Assembly (NCBI RefSeq): GCF_030317145.1
Contig: NZ_JASZYE010000005.1
Location: forward strand, 62,001-126,000
DNA: 64,000 bases
Direction of reading: 5' to 3'
From: Variovorax flavidus
Lineage (GTDB): Bacteria > Pseudomonadota > Gammaproteobacteria > Burkholderiales > Burkholderiaceae_C
The notes under the pieces were generated by a model. It saw only the letters and a program-made list of their open reading frames with translations. It was not told the origin of the DNA and searched no databases. The translations under genes and the position numbers were made by a program. This document shows, piece after piece, positions 25,843 through 34,463 of the stretch. How positions within the stretch are numbered: position 1 is the first letter of the stretch; each line of letters opens with the position of its first letter.

Positions 25843-25886
25843 GTGCCTGAATGCGTCGCATTGGCTGGCACGCTAAAGTGGGAGCC

Positions 25887-28142
25887 ATGAGCGCGGTCGT
25901 CAAGCCCCAGTTAGAGGCCTCCCCGAGCCCCCGGCCGAGCCCGGCGGCATTGAACGCGGCCGCCGCCAGCTTCGCCGCGCTGACCGATCGCCTGGACTAT
26001 CTGGGCGCGGAAGACATCGAACAGGTCCGCCGCGCCTACCGCTTTGCCGACGAGGCTCACCTGGGCCAGTTGCGCAACAGCGGCGAGCCCTACATCACCC
26101 ATCCGATCGCCGTGGCGGCGCAGTGCGCGGAATGGAAGCTCGACGCACAGGCCTTGATGGCCGCCCTGCTGCACGACGCGATCGAGGATTGCGGCGTGAC
26201 CAAGTCGGAGCTGATCGAGCGCTTCGGCGCCCCGGTCGCCGAACTGGTCGATGGCCTCACGAAGTTGGACAAGCTTCGCTTCAACACCCGCGAAGAGAAC
26301 CAGGCGGAATCGTTCCGCAAGATGCTTCTCGCGATGGCGCGCGATGTGCGGGTCATCCTGGTCAAGCTGGCCGACCGGACGCACAACATGCGCACGCTGG
26401 ACGATGCGCCACGCGAGAAATGGGCGCGCATCTCTCGCGAGACGCTCGAGATCTACGCGCCCATCGCCCATCGGCTCGGCCTCAACCAGACTTATCGCGA
26501 ACTGCAGGACCTGTCGTTCCGCCACCTGCGACCGTGGCGCTACGCCATCCTCGCGAAAGCGGTGGCCAAGGCACGTGGGCGACGACGGGACCTGATCCAG
26601 AAAGTCCAGCAGGAGGTCGAAACGGCCTTCTCCGCCGCTGGCATGAGCGTGCGAATCGCCGGGCGCGAGAAAACGCTCTATTCCATCTACCGCAAGATGG
26701 ACGAAAAGCACCTGAGCTTCGCCCAGGTGACCGACATCTACGGTTTCCGGCTGATCGTGCCGACGGTGATCTCCTGCTACACCGGCCTGGGCATCCTGCA
26801 CCAGATGTACAAGCCGCTGCCCGGCAAGTTCAAGGACCACATCGCGATCGCCAAGCTCAACGGCTACCAGTCGCTGCACACCACGCTGGTGGGCCCTGCG
26901 GGCGTCAACGTCGAGTTCCAGCTGCGCACCGAGGCCATGCACGTCGTCGCCGAATCCGGCGTCGCGGCGCATTGGCTCTACAAGGCGGCTGAGCCTGCCG
27001 CGGCAACCACCAGCGAGCGACTCGGCGCCAAATGGCTGCAGTCGCTGCTCGACATCCAGGACGAAACGCGCGACGCCGCGGAGTTCTGGGACCACGTCAA
27101 GGTCGACCTGTTCCCGGACGCCGTGTATGTGTTCACGCCCAAGAGCCAGATCATGGCGCTGCCGCGTGGCGCGACCGTGGTCGACTTTGCCTACGCAATC
27201 CACAGCAACATCGGCGATCACACGTCCGCCGCGCGCATCAACGGCGACCAGGTCCCGCTGCGCACCGAACTCAAGAACGGTGACGTGGTCGAGATCATCA
27301 CGGCGCCCGTGTCGACGCCGAATCCCGCTTGGCTCGGCTTCGTTCGAACCGGCCGTGCGCGCTCGAAGATTCGCCACTACCTCAAGACGCTCGCGCACGC
27401 CGAATCCGAAGGGCTGGGCGAAAAGCTGCTCGCCCAGGCGCTGCGTGCCGAGGGCCTCGGCAACCTGCCGGACGACGACGCAGACCACCAGCAACTCTGG
27501 GAAAAGCTGCTGCGATTCACCGGCAACCGCACGCGCTCCGAACTGCTGACCGACATCGGACTGGGCAAGCGCATCGCGAGCATCGTCGCGAAGCGGCTCA
27601 TGGCCCTGCTGTCCGAGCGCGGCGAAAAGCCCGATGCGCTGATGCTGAGCCGTGAGCGCTTCACCGCGCATGAAGGTGTCTCGCAAGGCGCCGTCACGCT
27701 GGACGGAAGCGAAAACTCCTCGGTGCGTTTCGCCTTGTGCTGCCGGCCGATCCCCGGCGATTCGATCGTCGGCTACCTCGGCCACGGTGAGGGCCTGGTC
27801 GTGCACACCGACGAATGCGGCGTCGGCCAACGCCTGCGCTACAAGGACAGCGAGCGGTTCTTCGCCGTCGAATGGGCCGACGACCCCGTCCGCACCTTCG
27901 AGACCGGCGTCGTCATCACAGTGCGCAACGACAAGGGCGTGCTCGCGCGCGTCGCCGCAACGCTCGCCGACGCCGAGGCCGACATCACGCACGTGGAAAT
28001 GGCCGACGAAACGCCGCAGGACTCAACGGATCTTCGTTTCGTGATCGCCGTGCGCGACCGCACGCACCTCGAAGCCGTGCTGCGCGCCGTGCGGCGGACC
28101 TCCTCCGTGCTCGCGGCGGCACGAACCGTCCCCGCGCCCTGA
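25887..28142 (+). CDS. spoT: Bifunctional (p)ppGpp synthetase/hydrolase
   Basis: 751 residues. Domain order: HD hydrolase (about 40-190; HDAIEDCG with His96-Asp97, and VKLADRTHNMRTL), synthetase (about 240-360; GREKTLYSIYRKM, TDIYGFRLIV with its catalytic Asp, NGYQSLHTT, FQLRTEAMH), TGS (about 410-470; VYVFTPK, GATVVDFAYAIHS), helical and zinc-finger-like part, and ACT (about 670-745). Both catalytic halves look intact, so it should both make and degrade (p)ppGpp. The ATG at 25887 is preceded by GGGAG; the frame extends to 25851, close to the terminator. It is monocistronic or weakly coupled to rpoZ. Confidence 0.95.
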   Translation: MSAVVKPQLEASPSPRPSPAALNAAAASFAALTDRLDYLGAEDIEQVRRAYRFADEAHLGQLRNSGEPYITHPIAVAAQCAEWKLDAQALMAALLHDAIEDCGVTKSELIERFGAPVAELVDGLTKLDKLRFNTREENQAESFRKMLLAMARDVRVILVKLADRTHNMRTLDDAPREKWARISRETLEIYAPIAHRLGLNQTYRELQDLSFRHLRPWRYAILAKAVAKARGRRRDLIQKVQQEVETAFSAAGMSVRIAGREKTLYSIYRKMDEKHLSFAQVTDIYGFRLIVPTVISCYTGLGILHQMYKPLPGKFKDHIAIAKLNGYQSLHTTLVGPAGVNVEFQLRTEAMHVVAESGVAAHWLYKAAEPAAATTSERLGAKWLQSLLDIQDETRDAAEFWDHVKVDLFPDAVYVFTPKSQIMALPRGATVVDFAYAIHSNIGDHTSAARINGDQVPLRTELKNGDVVEIITAPVSTPNPAWLGFVRTGRARSKIRHYLKTLAHAESEGLGEKLLAQALRAEGLGNLPDDDADHQQLWEKLLRFTGNRTRSELLTDIGLGKRIASIVAKRLMALLSERGEKPDALMLSRERFTAHEGVSQGAVTLDGSENSSVRFALCCRPIPGDSIVGYLGHGEGLVVHTDECGVGQRLRYKDSERFFAVEWADDPVRTFETGVVITVRNDKGVLARVAATLADAEADITHVEMADETPQDSTDLRFVIAVRDRTHLEAVLRAVRRTSSVLAAARTVPAP

Positions 28143-28154
28143 ACGGGCGGCCGC

Positions 28155-28730
28155 TCAGGCCGGGCCGTCTGAAGGCGATGGGTAGCTGACCGACAACACC
28201 TCGATATCGTGCAAGCCACCGGGCGTGGCGAGCTTGACCACGTCGCCTTCCCTCGCCTTCAGCAGTGCGCGGGCGATCGGTGAGATCCAGCTGACTTGCG
28301 ACTGCGCGCTGTCGGCCTCGTCGATGCCCAGGATGGTGACTTCGCGCTCCTCGCCGGTTTCGTCCGCATAGCGCACCGTCGAGCCGAAGAACACCTGGTC
28401 GCTGCCGTGGTGCACCGAGGGATCGGTGACCTCTGCCACCTCCAGCCGCTTCGTCAGGAAGCGGATCCGGCGATCGATCTCGCGCAGCCGCTTCTTGCCG
28501 TAGAGATAGTCGCCGTTCTCCGAACGATCACCGTTCTTTGCAGCCCAGTGAACCGCCTCCACCACCTTGGGCCGCTCCTCGTCCATGAGATTCAGCAACT
28601 CGGCGCGCAGGCGCGAATAGCCCCCGGGCGTCATGTAGTTCTTTCCGCCCGCGGGCAACGGGGGCAGCGCGCCGCCCTCGCCGCCGTCCTCGTCGTCCGT
28701 GTCGCTTTCTTTGGTGAATGCCTTGCTCAT
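28155..28730 (-). CDS. greB: Transcription elongation factor GreB
   Basis: 191 residues. The N-terminal coiled coil (about 35-105) carries the acidic tip NGDRSENGDYLYGKKRL that reaches into the RNA polymerase secondary channel to stimulate transcript cleavage. The C-terminal FKBP-like domain follows, with the segment ISPIARALLKAREGDVV. Compared with E. coli GreB there is an acidic 30-residue N-terminal extension (DTDDEDGGEGG). It is convergent with spoT. A hairpin lies just upstream of its ATG at 28736-28769. Confidence 0.94.
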   Translation of the reverse strand: MSKAFTKESDTDDEDGGEGGALPPLPAGGKNYMTPGGYSRLRAELLNLMDEERPKVVEAVHWAAKNGDRSENGDYLYGKKRLREIDRRIRFLTKRLEVAEVTDPSVHHGSDQVFFGSTVRYADETGEEREVTILGIDEADSAQSQVSWISPIARALLKAREGDVVKLATPGGLHDIEVLSVSYPSPSDGPA

Positions 28731-28735
28731 TGCTC

Positions 28736-28769
28736 ACAACCGGCCCGTAGCGGGCTCGGCGGCGGTTGT
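28736..28769 (-). other. Two-tier hairpin upstream of greB
   Basis: Outer stem ACAACCG / CGGTTGT (7 bp) and inner stem GCCCG / CGGGC. It begins 5 bases before the greB ATG and ends 15 bases after the substrate-binding-protein stop. It has no T-tract. It could be a processing/terminator structure for the upstream importer operon or could mask the greB ribosome-binding region. Confidence 0.45.
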
Positions 28770-28784
28770 ATCACAGGGGCGCGC

Positions 28785-30014
28785 TCAATCGACGGTGCTG
28801 ATCACCTCGCCGAAGCCTTGCCACTGCGTGCCGGTGAAGCGGGCGAGTTGCCCCTGCTTTACGAGGAAGAAGTCGGTCGGCGTCGTGTTGAGCGACATGC
28901 CCGTCAGCAGCAGGGGCAGTTTCAGGTTCTTGATGTTGGCGGCCTGCTTCATCACATTTTCGCGCGACAGGTCATTGCCGGCCTGCTTCAGGATCTGGAC
29001 CATGGTCTGCGCCGCCAGATAGGCATAGAGGTTGGAGGCGTCCTTCGGATCACCCTCCCGGTAGTAGCGGCCCATGAAGGCGCGCCATTCGAGCATCGCC
29101 GGGTCGTCCTTCCATTGCGGATCGTTCGGATCCTTGTAGTACTGCATGGTGAGCAGGCCCGTCGACTTGTCGAGCCCCGCCGGCGCGAGCACCGACCCCA
29201 CCGAGGCGCCAACGTTGTTGACGATGTGCAGCGGCTTCCAGCCCGAGTCGAAGGCCTTGCGGATGGCCTGGGCCGCGAACTTGGGTGTGGTGATGTTGAT
29301 GAAGGTGTCCGCACCGGACCCCTGAAGGGTGACGATCTGCGAATCGACAGTGGGATCCGTCACTTCGTAGGTCGCCTCGGCAACGATCATCTTGGCGCCC
29401 TTCGCGCCCAGGCCATCCTTGACGCCCTTGAGCACATCCTTGCCGTAGTCGTCGTTCTGGTAAAGGATCGCGACCTTCGCGTTGGGCTTCTCCTTCAGCA
29501 GGTACTTGGCGTAGATCACGCCTTCGGCCTGGTAGCTCAGGTTGAAGCCGAGCGTCCACGGGAAATTCTTGGGGTCGGCCCACTTCGTCGCGCCGGTCGC
29601 GAGCAGCAGGTGCGGCACCTTCTTGGCGTTGACGTACTTGTGGATCGCCGAATTGCTCGGTGTGCCCAGCGTCTGGAACAGCGCGAGCACTTCGTCCTGC
29701 TCGACCAGCTTGCGCACCTGCTCGACGGTCTTCGGCGGGCTGTAGCCGTCGTCCAGGCTAATCAGGGTGACCTTGCGGCCATTGATGCCGCCGCTGTCGT
29801 TGATCATCTTGAAGTAGGCCTGCTGGAGCTTGCCGATCGTGCCGTAGGCCGAGGCCGGGCCGCTGTAGGGCATGGTCTGGCCGAGCTTGATCTCGGTGTC
29901 CGAGGCTCCGGGCCCGTATTTCTTCTGCGCGGCGGCTGGTGCGGCGACGACGGCCAAGGCGACCGCCGCCGCGCCGGCGAGCAAGCTTGCACGACGGTCT
30001 GGACTGAACTTCAT
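28785..30014 (-). CDS. ABC importer periplasmic binding protein (LivK type)
   Basis: 409 residues with a signal peptide (about 1-29, ending AAAQ). The type I periplasmic binding fold of the branched-chain amino acid/amide family is visible in IKLGQTMPYSGPASAYG, NDSGGINGRKV and the hinge segments. The ATG has GAAGGAG upstream. It is last in the minus-strand operon, 78 bp after the LivM gene. The family also binds urea, amides and aromatic acids, so the ligand is open. A urea-binding UrtA would usually be part of a urtABCDE-ure cluster, which this is not. Confidence 0.88.
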   Translation of the reverse strand: MKFSPDRRASLLAGAAAVALAVVAAPAAAQKKYGPGASDTEIKLGQTMPYSGPASAYGTIGKLQQAYFKMINDSGGINGRKVTLISLDDGYSPPKTVEQVRKLVEQDEVLALFQTLGTPSNSAIHKYVNAKKVPHLLLATGATKWADPKNFPWTLGFNLSYQAEGVIYAKYLLKEKPNAKVAILYQNDDYGKDVLKGVKDGLGAKGAKMIVAEATYEVTDPTVDSQIVTLQGSGADTFINITTPKFAAQAIRKAFDSGWKPLHIVNNVGASVGSVLAPAGLDKSTGLLTMQYYKDPNDPQWKDDPAMLEWRAFMGRYYREGDPKDASNLYAYLAAQTMVQILKQAGNDLSRENVMKQAANIKNLKLPLLLTGMSLNTTPTDFFLVKQGQLARFTGTQWQGFGEVISTVD

Positions 30015-30092
30015 GATGTGTCTCCTTCAATGTCATCGAACACAAATCGGACCGGCCTGCGAGGCCGGGAACCGGACGAGAACACGAACTTC

Positions 30093-31079
30093 TCAGCGCC
30101 TGCGCCTTTGAAATCGACCGACGAGGATGCGGATCAAACCGGCCACCCCGCCGGGCATGACATACATGAACACGATGAGGAACACGCCGTAGATCGCCCA
30201 GGGCGCGGCCTTCGAGATCTGGTCGGCGACGTTCGGGATGAACTGGATGAACAGCGCTCCGAAGATCGCGCCCTGGATCGACGCCAGCCCGCCGATGACG
30301 ACCCCCACCACGAGCGAGATCGACAGGAAGATGTTGAAGGAATCCGGCGCGACGAACTGGATGACGATCGCGCCCAAGGCTCCGGCGATGCCGGTGTACA
30401 TCGCGGAGACGCCGAAAGTCAACGACTTGACCATGGCGGTGTTGACGCCCATCGCCTGCGCCGCGATCGGCTGGTCGCGTATCGCAACCATCGCCCGTCC
30501 CATGCGTCCGCGCAGCAGGTTCCAGCCGATGACGAACAGCACCAGCAGGAAGGCCAGCACGACGAAATACAGCCATTGGTCTTGCGTCAGGCCCGTCCAC
30601 TCCGGCGCCTCGGGCTTCACGATCACGATCCCCTGCGCGCCGCCGGTCCAGTGTTCGAGGTGCTTGTACTTGAGGATCTGCGGCATCGCCACGCCGAGCG
30701 CGAAGGTAGCGAGCGCAAGGTAGAGGCCCTCCAGTCGAAGCGCCGGCAGGCCGAACAGGAAGCCTGCCAGCAGGCACACGGCGCCCGCGACCGGCACGGT
30801 CAGCCAATAGGGCACGCCGAACCTGTCCATGAGGATCGCCGCGACGTAGGCACCGATGGCATAGAAGGCCCCATGGCCCAGCGAGATCTGGCCGTTGTAG
30901 CCGGTCAGCATGTTCAGGCCGAGCAATGCGATGGCGTACACCAGGGCAAGCGTGAACTGGAACACCCGGTAGTTGCTGACCAGGAAAGGCAGCGCGCACG
31001 CAATGACGAGCAGAAGCAGCAATCCGGCAAGCCGTGCCTTGCTCGGTGGCGTGCGCGTCGGGTCGTTGGGGTTGGCCAT
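30093..31079 (-). CDS. ABC importer permease (LivM type)
   Basis: 328 residues with about ten hydrophobic segments. It contains the LivM signature ALLGLNMLTGYNGQISLGHGAF and the cytoplasmic EAA-like loop with GRAMVAIRDQPIAAQAMGV. It forms the translocation pore with the LivH-type partner, whose stop lies just 3 bases upstream of its ATG. The C-terminus ends in an Arg-rich stretch. Confidence 0.92.
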   Translation of the reverse strand: MANPNDPTRTPPSKARLAGLLLLLVIACALPFLVSNYRVFQFTLALVYAIALLGLNMLTGYNGQISLGHGAFYAIGAYVAAILMDRFGVPYWLTVPVAGAVCLLAGFLFGLPALRLEGLYLALATFALGVAMPQILKYKHLEHWTGGAQGIVIVKPEAPEWTGLTQDQWLYFVVLAFLLVLFVIGWNLLRGRMGRAMVAIRDQPIAAQAMGVNTAMVKSLTFGVSAMYTGIAGALGAIVIQFVAPDSFNIFLSISLVVGVVIGGLASIQGAIFGALFIQFIPNVADQISKAAPWAIYGVFLIVFMYVMPGGVAGLIRILVGRFQRRRR

Positions 31080-31082
31080 GGT

Positions 31083-31952
31083 TCAGACCCGCGTGACGTG
31101 GACCTTGCCGAACAGTCCGGAAGGCCGGATCACGAGCACGCCGACGATCAGCACCAGCGCGACCGTCAGCTTCAGTTCGGTGCCGAGGATGGCCCCGACC
31201 AGGTTTTCCAGCACGCCGACGATGAAACCGCCCAGCACCGCCCCGCCCGGGCTGTCGATGCCGCCGAGCAGTGCCGCGGCAAAGGAATACAGCAGGATGC
31301 CGGCCATCATGTTCGGCTCGAGGAACACCGTGGGCGCAACCATGATGCCGGCGATCGATCCGATGGCCGCGGCCAGCCCCCAGCCCAGCGCCAGCATCCA
31401 GCCCACGCGGATGCCCACCAACCGGCTCGATACCGGGTTCTGCGCTGCGGCTCGCATCGCCAGGCCCAACGGAGTGAAGCGGAAGAACGCGAACACCAGC
31501 GCAAGCACCGCCAGCGTGATGCCGATGGAGCCCATCTCATGCGAGGACACGTACGAATTGCCGAACAGCGGCTCGGCCGGAAACGGGCTCGGGAAGGGCT
31601 TGATCGTGTACGAGAAGATCCATCCCGCAAGGCTGTTGAGGATCACCAGCAGGCCGATGAACACGATCACGACCGACAGGATCGGCGCATCCTCCACCGG
31701 TTGCAGGATGACCCTTTCGATGAGCGCACCCAGCACGAAGGCGACCGCCACCGTGATCAAGAACGCTCCCCAGTACGGCACGCCGGCCTGTATGAGGCTC
31801 CACGCAATATAGGTGGAGAACATCGCCATTTCGCCCTGCGCGAAGTTCACCAGATGCGTGGCCTGGTAGATCATCACCAGAGCCAGGGCCATGCTCGCAT
31901 AGATGCCGCCTGTGGCGAGGCCGGAGAGCACTTGATGGAGCAGGACGTTCAT
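31083..31952 (-). CDS. ABC importer permease (LivH type)
   Basis: 289 residues, about eight membrane helices. It has the LivH features GLATGGIYASMALALVMIYQ near the N-terminus, a cytoplasmic loop with TPLGLAMRAAAQNP, and DSPGGAVLGGF. Partner of the LivM-type permease. It is 11 bp downstream of the LivF-type ATPase gene. Confidence 0.92.
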   Translation of the reverse strand: MNVLLHQVLSGLATGGIYASMALALVMIYQATHLVNFAQGEMAMFSTYIAWSLIQAGVPYWGAFLITVAVAFVLGALIERVILQPVEDAPILSVVIVFIGLLVILNSLAGWIFSYTIKPFPSPFPAEPLFGNSYVSSHEMGSIGITLAVLALVFAFFRFTPLGLAMRAAAQNPVSSRLVGIRVGWMLALGWGLAAAIGSIAGIMVAPTVFLEPNMMAGILLYSFAAALLGGIDSPGGAVLGGFIVGVLENLVGAILGTELKLTVALVLIVGVLVIRPSGLFGKVHVTRV

Positions 31953-31963
31953 CTGGGAGTGCG

Positions 31964-32677
31964 CTAATAGCCGAGGTACGAACGCCGTACCGCCTCGTCG
32001 TTGCGGATAGTCTCGGCGGTGCCCGAGATCACGACGCGGCCGGTTTCCAGCAGGTACGCCTGGTCGGCCAGGCGCAGCGCCAGTGCCGCGTTCTGCTCTA
32101 CGAGCAGCATGCTCACGCGGTCGCGCCGGTTGATCTCCCGGAAGATCTCGAAAAGCTCCTGCACGATGCGCGGCGCGAGGCCGAAGGAGGGTTCGTCCAG
32201 CAGGAGCAGGCGCGGCCGCAGCATCAGCGCGCGCGACACGGCGAGCATCTGCTGTTCGCCGCCCGACAAGGTGCCGGCCTGCTGGCGCCTGCGCTCCCTG
32301 AGGCGCGGAAAGTAGTCGTACACGCGCTCGAAGTCCGCGGCCACCTCGGACTTGTCGCGCCGCGTGTAGGCCCCGAGACGCAGGTTCTCCTCGACGCTCA
32401 GGTGGACGAAGGTGCCACGCCCGTCCGGCACGTGGGCCACGCCCAGGCGGACGATGCCTTCGGTCGCACGGCCGTCGATGCGCGTCGTGGCGAAGACGAT
32501 CTCGCCCTGCGTCTTCACCATGCCGCAGACTGCGCGCAAGGTCGTGGTCTTGCCCGCGCCGTTGGCGCCGAGGATGGTGGTGATGCCGCCCTCCTCCACG
32601 GCGAAATCCATGCCGTGCAGGACCTTGCTCGGACCGTATTGCGCGTGCAGGCCGCGCACGTCGAGCAGTGCGGCCAT
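31964..32677 (-). CDS. ABC importer ATPase (LivF type)
   Basis: 237 residues. Walker A GANGAGKTT, signature TLSGGEQQMLAVSRAL, Walker B LLLLDEPSFGLAP and the H-loop replaced by the LivF-typical VEQNAALAL. The ATG at 32677 overlaps the stop of the LivG-type gene by 4 bp, as is usual for these pairs. A longer open frame runs upstream inside that gene and was ignored. Confidence 0.94.
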   Translation of the reverse strand: MAALLDVRGLHAQYGPSKVLHGMDFAVEEGGITTILGANGAGKTTTLRAVCGMVKTQGEIVFATTRIDGRATEGIVRLGVAHVPDGRGTFVHLSVEENLRLGAYTRRDKSEVAADFERVYDYFPRLRERRRQQAGTLSGGEQQMLAVSRALMLRPRLLLLDEPSFGLAPRIVQELFEIFREINRRDRVSMLLVEQNAALALRLADQAYLLETGRVVISGTAETIRNDEAVRRSYLGY

Positions 32678-33600
32678 CAGGTCTGGCCTCCCAGGTAGGC
32701 GCGAATCACCTCGGCGTTGGCCTGCACCTCGGCCGGCGTGCCATCCGCAATGATGCGGCCGAAGTCCAGCGCGACCACCTTGTCCGACACGCGCATCACC
32801 AGGTTCATATGGTGTTCGACCAGCAGCATCGTGAGCTTGAGGCGGTCGCGCACCTGCCGCAGCAGTTCCATGAGGTTGCCGACCTCCTCGTGGTTGAGGC
32901 CGCCTGCAGGCTCGTCGAGCAGTAGCAGCTTCGGCTGGCTGGCCAAGGCGCGGGCCAGTTCGACTCGCTTCTGCGTCCCGAACGGCAGGTCCATCACCGG
33001 GGTCTCGGCGACGCTGTGCAGATCCAGCAGATCGACCAGCTGATCGGCATGTGCCTCCAGCGCTTCCTCTTCGCGCCGCACCCACGGCAGACGAACTGCG
33101 TTCGCGAAGAATCCGCTGCGCGTCCGGCAATGCCCGCCGAGCAGGATGTTCTGCCGGACCGTCATGGTCCGGAACAGCGCCAGGTTCTGAAAAGTGCGCC
33201 CGATGCCGAGAGCGGCGATGCCGTAGGCCGGCGTGGCGACTAGCGACCGGTCTTCGAAAAGAATGCGCCCCTCGCTGAATGCGTAGAGCCGGGAGAGGCA
33301 GTTGAAGAGCGTCGTCTTGCCCGCGCCGTTGGGCCCGATCAGGCCGACGATGTGCCCGGTCGCGACCGAGAACGACACCTTGTCGAGGGCCGTGATCCCG
33401 CCGAAGCGCACGGTCACGCCATCGACACGGAGCAGATCAGCACGGTTGGCAGGCGAGACGATGTTCGACTCCTTGCGCGGTGGGGCAGCGGCCGGTGCCG
33501 GACGATCTCGCCTTGCAGGAACTGCAGGCTCGATGCCGACCGATACATCAAGATACCGAGCTTTGAAATATTTCGAAGCGGGCTTTACCCTTGCTGTCAC
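32677..33600 (-). CDS. ABC importer ATPase (LivG type), start uncertain
   Basis: Up to 307 residues. Walker A GPNGAGKTTLF, Q-loop in GRTFQNLALF, a degenerate LivG signature LPFGTQKRVELARAL (LPFGTQ in place of LSYGQQ), Walker B LLLLDEPAGGLN and the H-loop VEHHMNLV. The only standard start upstream of the ATPase core is a GTG at 33600 with no ribosome-binding site, giving about 50 unusual N-terminal residues. An AAGGAG six bases before an in-frame ATC, about 47 codons in, sits exactly where a family-like N-terminus would begin. First gene of the five-gene importer operon. Confidence 0.85.
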   Translation of the reverse strand: MTARVKPASKYFKARYLDVSVGIEPAVPARRDRPAPAAAPPRKESNIVSPANRADLLRVDGVTVRFGGITALDKVSFSVATGHIVGLIGPNGAGKTTLFNCLSRLYAFSEGRILFEDRSLVATPAYGIAALGIGRTFQNLALFRTMTVRQNILLGGHCRTRSGFFANAVRLPWVRREEEALEAHADQLVDLLDLHSVAETPVMDLPFGTQKRVELARALASQPKLLLLDEPAGGLNHEEVGNLMELLRQVRDRLKLTMLLVEHHMNLVMRVSDKVVALDFGRIIADGTPAEVQANAEVIRAYLGGQT

Positions 33601-33645
33601 ATTGGTGACTGCAAGACGCCAAGCGGGCGCAGCTTCGCGGCCGAT

Positions 33646-33804
33646 TCACCCGGTCGGCTGCAGATCGGGGTTCGCGGGGTCGACTGGCCTCGGAAGACTC
33701 GGCTCTTCGTGGTCAGGCTTTTGCGGGTTCGGCTCGTTCTGGCCCGGCACCGGCTCCGGTGGCGGCTCGTCCCGGCCGGGTACCGGCAGGTCGCGTTTGC
33801 GCAC
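33646..33804 (-). CDS. Short proline/acid-rich reading frame
   Basis: About 52 codons from a GTG, ending TGA at 33646. The peptide is rich in Pro, Glu, Asp and Asn with repeated xPVPG, EPVPGQNEPNPQKP and RPVDPANPD motifs, which does not look like random out-of-frame translation. It is in the same frame as the hypothetical gene upstream, separated from it by a single TGA (33826-33828) and seven codons. It may be a separate small protein or the former C-terminus of that gene. No ribosome-binding site is evident. Confidence 0.4.
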   Translation of the reverse strand: MRKRDLPVPGRDEPPPEPVPGQNEPNPQKPDHEEPSLPRPVDPANPDLQPTG

Positions 33805-33825
33805 TGCGCGGCTTCGGCGAACGCT

Positions 33826-34131
33826 TCAACTCGCCTGGACAGGCGATGGATCCGGTGGCTGCTGTTCCGGCACAGGCGCCTCTTGCTGGGCTTGCGGGAC
33901 CTCGTCCGATACGGCGGCGAGCCCGCGCTTGCCCAGATCCGCGCGCGCAATGCCTCTCACGAGGTGACGCGGCAGGTGGTGGGTCTTCTTCAACTGGGCC
34001 AAGGCTTCGCTGCGAGCGGGCTCGGACGCCGGCAGGAACATGTGCAGTGAACTCATCGTGGTCGCCCCCATGAGCGCCAGGCTGTAGATGAGGCGGTCCA
34101 GCGTGAACCGGACCGGGCATGCAGGTTTCAA
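33826..34131 (-). CDS. Hypothetical small membrane-anchored or exported protein
   Basis: 101 residues from a TTG with AGGGG five bases upstream. A hydrophobic segment (about 12-32, LIYSLALMGATTMSSLHMFL) is followed by a basic, then a Gln/Pro-rich tail ending VPEQQPPDPSPVQAS. I recognise no family. The reading frame resumes after its TGA with another Pro-rich stretch, so the gene could be truncated. It is divergent from the zinc-ribbon protein gene at 34464. Confidence 0.45.
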   Translation of the reverse strand: MKPACPVRFTLDRLIYSLALMGATTMSSLHMFLPASEPARSEALAQLKKTHHLPRHLVRGIARADLGKRGLAAVSDEVPQAQQEAPVPEQQPPDPSPVQAS

Positions 34132-34463
34132 GGCGACCCCTGGCGTAGCCGCCGCTGCGCATTATCCCGCTGGCGCCGCGCGCCCCTCCGGCGCGGCCAT
34201 TTCTTCAGTAGTGTTGCTGCGCCGAGCCGAGGAAGCAGTCAGCCTCGGAGTTTCTTGTCCCCCAGATTCAGGCGCCGTCTTACAAAGAGCGTGCACGGAG
34301 AGTAGGACAACGGCGTTCAATCTGCCTGTTGCGAACTGGCCGGGGCATCGTGTTTCTCGCTTGGCCGGCCGCGCGGTTCCTGAATTCCGCCCTCTTCTTC
34401 CAGGCTCGTCGTGCCCGTTCCCCTGGAGCGGGGTTTCTCAACCGATCTGCAAAGGAGTCCAGC
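34132..34463. other. 332-bp spacer between divergent genes
   Basis: Only the Shine-Dalgarno AAAGGAG at 34451-34457 stands out, six bases before the ATG at 34464. I see no convincing promoter, RNA gene or repeat here. Confidence 0.5.

Noticed and set aside
28296..31967. 1223-codon plus-strand open frame across greB and the importer genes
   Set aside because: It runs through four well-defined minus-strand genes and has shadow composition rich in His, Gln, Asp and Arg.
28785..33600. Urea transporter urtABCDE linked to urease
   Set aside because: The gene set is the general branched-chain amino acid type, is 18 kb from urease, and the binding protein shows no UrtA features that I recognise.
33826..33828. 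Selenocysteine read-through of the in-frame TGA
   Set aside because: No SECIS-like hairpin was noticed right after it, and no selenoprotein family is involved.
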